Position numbers and translations under genes: made by a program. From assembly GCA_003695215.1 (NCBI GenBank), contig RFIM01000307.1, forward strand, positions 1 through 6,967: a stretch of DNA of 6,967 nucleotides, written 5' to 3'. Origin of the DNA: Chloroflexota bacterium. Lineage in GTDB: Bacteria > Chloroflexota > Anaerolineae > Aggregatilineales > UBA2796. The number at the start of each line of letters is the position of its first letter. Within the stretch, counting starts at the first letter, position 1. This document shows positions 5,521 to 6,967 of the stretch, in pieces. The notes under the pieces are model-generated. The model did not search any database and had not been told where the DNA came from. It saw nothing but the letters and a program-made list of their open reading frames with translations.

Positions 5521-6657
5521 ATGAGCAACCTTTATGATGCGATCGTGGTCGGTTTGGGCGTGATGGGCAGCGCTGCTGCCTATCATCTTGCCAAAGCTGG
5601 GCAGCGCGTCTTGGCTTTGGAGCAATTCGCGCTCGATCATCGCCTGGGCAGCTCACACGGCGAGTCGCGTATTATCCGTTACGCCTACACACATCCGCTT
5701 TATGTGGAAATGGCCTATGAGGCGTTCGCGCTATGGCGCGCTCTAGAGCAGGCCAGCGGCAAGCGGCTGATGGTGCGCACGGGCGGCTTTGACTTCGGCA
5801 GGCCTGAGGCGCCGACGCTGCAGGAGACGCGCCGTACGCTCGAGGCGGCGGGCATTCCATTTGAATGGCTGAACGCGGCTGAGGCGGCGCGTCGCTTTCC
5901 GCAATTCAGCTTGGCAGCAGATATGGTCGCGCTTTATCAGCACGATGCCGCTTACCTGGCTGCTTCAGCGTGCGTGTTGGCGCAAGCCGAGTTGGCGCAT
6001 ATTCACGGCGCCGAGCTGCTGACCGAAACGCCTGTGAGGCGCATCGAGCCGCTGCACGATGCTGTGCGCGTCTATACAGCCGAGCGCGTCTATGAAGCGG
6101 GCAAGCTGATCCTGACGGGCGGCCCTTGGATGGGCAAATTGCTCAGCGCGCTCGATCTGCGCTTGCCCTTGCAGCCGACTCGCGAGCAGATCGTCTTTTT
6201 CGAGCCGCGTGACGGCGCGCGCTTCACGCCTGAACATTGCCCGGTCTTCATTTTCCACAGCCCGACTTGGTTTTATGGCTTGCCGAACGTCGATGGCAGC
6301 GGCGTGAAAGTCGGCGTGCATTGCAATAACGAGCCGTGCGATCCGGACCAGGTCAAGCGCACGCCTGACGAGGCCTACATCCAGCGCGTGCGCGATTGGA
6401 CGCGCCAATACCTGCCTGCAGCGGCAGGCGAAGTCAAAGAAGCGCGCGTTTGCCTGTATACCATGACGCCTGACGAGCATTTCATCATCGATGCGCATCC
6501 TGCCTATCCACAGATCATCTTCGGCGCGGGCTTCAGCGGTCATGGCTTCAAATTCGGCAATTTGGTCGGCAGGCTGCTGGCAGATATGGTGCTCGGCAAT
6601 CCGATCGGCTATGATCTGAGCCTGTTCAGCGCAACGCGGTTTGTTCAGTCGGCTTAG
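5521..6657 (+). CDS. Monomeric sarcosine oxidase / N-methyl-L-amino acid oxidase (FAD)
   Basis: The 378-residue product matches the usual length and layout of monomeric sarcosine oxidase and N-methyltryptophan oxidase (SoxA/SolA). These oxidise an N-methyl amino acid with O2 to the free amino acid, formaldehyde and H2O2. The N-terminus has the FAD dinucleotide motif GLGVMGSAAA (11-20) with E34 closing the fold, then SSHGESRIIRYAY (44-56), whose R50 and R53 correspond by motif to the family's active-site arginines. FYGLP (251-255), K263 and H267 in GVKVGVH match the lysine that activates O2 and a nearby active-site His. C311 in VCLYTMTPDEHFIID (310-324) corresponds to the cysteine that binds FAD covalently, and K344 in GFSGHGFKFG matches the carboxylate-binding lysine. 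All key residues are present, so an active covalent flavoenzyme is expected. Sarcosine, N-methyltryptophan or another N-methyl amino acid are all possible substrates. It leads a probable operon with the arsenate reductase and is divergent from the MFS gene. Confidence 0.92.
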   Translation: MSNLYDAIVVGLGVMGSAAAYHLAKAGQRVLALEQFALDHRLGSSHGESRIIRYAYTHPLYVEMAYEAFALWRALEQASGKRLMVRTGGFDFGRPEAPTLQETRRTLEAAGIPFEWLNAAEAARRFPQFSLAADMVALYQHDAAYLAASACVLAQAELAHIHGAELLTETPVRRIEPLHDAVRVYTAERVYEAGKLILTGGPWMGKLLSALDLRLPLQPTREQIVFFEPRDGARFTPEHCPVFIFHSPTWFYGLPNVDGSGVKVGVHCNNEPCDPDQVKRTPDEAYIQRVRDWTRQYLPAAAGEVKEARVCLYTMTPDEHFIIDAHPAYPQIIFGAGFSGHGFKFGNLVGRLLADMVLGNPIGYDLSLFSATRFVQSA

Positions 6658-6660
6658 CGC

Positions 6661-6665
6661 GAGGT
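6661..6665 (+). promoter_or_regulatory. Ribosome binding site of the arsenate reductase gene
   Basis: GAGGT lies 7 nt before ATG 6673, in the 15 bp gap after the oxidase stop. The short gap without a promoter or terminator supports one transcript for both genes. Confidence 0.6.
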
Positions 6666-6672
6666 AACTTCG

Positions 6673-6967
6673 ATGCGTGAAGCGCCACAGAAATTGCGCG
6701 TCTTGATTTTGTGCACTGCCAATTCGGCGCGCTCGCAGATGGCGGAAGGGCTGTTGCGCCATCTGGCGGGCGAGCGCATGGACGTTTTCAGCGCAGGCAC
6801 ACGCGCCACTAGCGTCAATCCGTTCGCCATTCAAGCTATGGCCGAGCGCGGCATAGATATCTCGCATCAGCGCTCCAAGCACTTGAACGAGTTTCTCGGG
6901 CAGCCTTTCGACTATGTGATCACGGTCTGTGATGCAGCCGCTGAGAGCTGCCCGATCTTCCCTGGCA
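6673..6967 (+). CDS. arsC: Thioredoxin-coupled arsenate reductase (low-molecular-weight phosphatase fold), N-terminal part
   Basis: The frame is open for 98 codons to the window edge. Residues 14-21 (CTANSARS) form the C-x5-R phosphatase loop, with C14 the nucleophile and R20 binding the oxyanion. It continues with QMAEGLLR, FSAGT (39-43), a V-N-P-F-A-I..M segment, RGIDISHQRSKHL (59-71) and FDYVITVCD (79-87). C86 and C93 follow C14 at +72 and +79, exactly the spacing of the C10/C82/C89 redox triad of Staphylococcus aureus ArsC. This points to the thioredoxin-dependent arsenate reductase rather than a protein tyrosine phosphatase, which lacks that cysteine pair. The enzyme reduces arsenate to arsenite in the cytoplasm; arsenite then needs an efflux pump, perhaps encoded downstream outside the window. 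Its place 15 bp behind the oxidase gene is unexpected. The C-terminal third, including the usual general-acid Asp, is missing only because the window ends. Confidence 0.9.
   Translation, partial: MREAPQKLRVLILCTANSARSQMAEGLLRHLAGERMDVFSAGTRATSVNPFAIQAMAERGIDISHQRSKHLNEFLGQPFDYVITVCDAAAESCPIFPG

Noticed and set aside
5965..6882. 305-codon open frame on the minus strand
   Set aside because: It lies antisense to the oxidase gene and the arsenate reductase start, both of which have clear family motifs. Its composition (rich in Arg, Ala, Gln) is that of a shadow frame in G+C-rich DNA.
1..6967. Mobile element, CRISPR array, toxin-antitoxin or defence system
   Set aside because: No transposase, integrase, terminal inverted repeats, regularly spaced repeats or small paired genes are seen; every longer region is taken by metabolic, envelope or transport genes.

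Overview
The window is about 58% G+C by impression and densely packed. It reads as a chromosomal segment of a free-living bacterium, probably a member of the Chloroflexota. That placement is an inference: it rests on the Thr-Pro-rich linker behind the lipobox of the solute-binding protein, the TTG/GTG starts and the overall gene style, and there is no rRNA or marker gene to confirm it. I see no mobile element, CRISPR array, tRNA or rRNA. Intergenic gaps are all 120 bp or shorter.

Layout. (1) 1-584, minus strand: the N-terminal 194 residues of a CelD/BcsL-type GNAT acyltransferase, starting at TTG and running off the left edge. (2) 585-704: a divergent promoter region. (3) 705-2444, plus strand: a complete CydD-type ABC exporter half-transporter without an adjacent CydC. 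(4) 2512-2907, plus strand: lipoyl carrier protein GcvH of the glycine cleavage system, without gcvT or gcvP beside it. (5) 2907-4217, plus strand: a lipoprotein solute-binding protein whose GTG start overlaps the gcvH stop (TAGTG). (6) 4214-5401, minus strand: a 12-helix MFS transporter; it converges on (5), and the two stop codons are read from one shared palindromic CTAG. (7) 5402-5520: a second divergent control region with repeated TGCCACAA boxes and a small inverted repeat. (8) 5521-6657, plus strand: a monomeric sarcosine oxidase / N-methyl amino acid oxidase with all recognisable catalytic residues. (9) 6673-6967, plus strand: the first 98 residues of a thioredoxin-coupled arsenate reductase, 15 bp downstream of (8) and so probably co-transcribed; it runs off the right edge.

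How the genes may work together. The best-supported link is the divergent MFS/oxidase pair, which looks like an uptake-plus-catabolism unit under one shared operator region. If the oxidase acts on sarcosine, it yields glycine, formaldehyde and H2O2, and glycine is the substrate of the system GcvH belongs to. The two genes are in different transcription units, so this is only a metabolic suggestion. The arsenate reductase in the oxidase operon and the solute-binding protein coupled to gcvH are unexpected pairings. No clearly novel multi-gene system is visible; the findings are mostly unusual gene arrangements and candidate regulatory sites.
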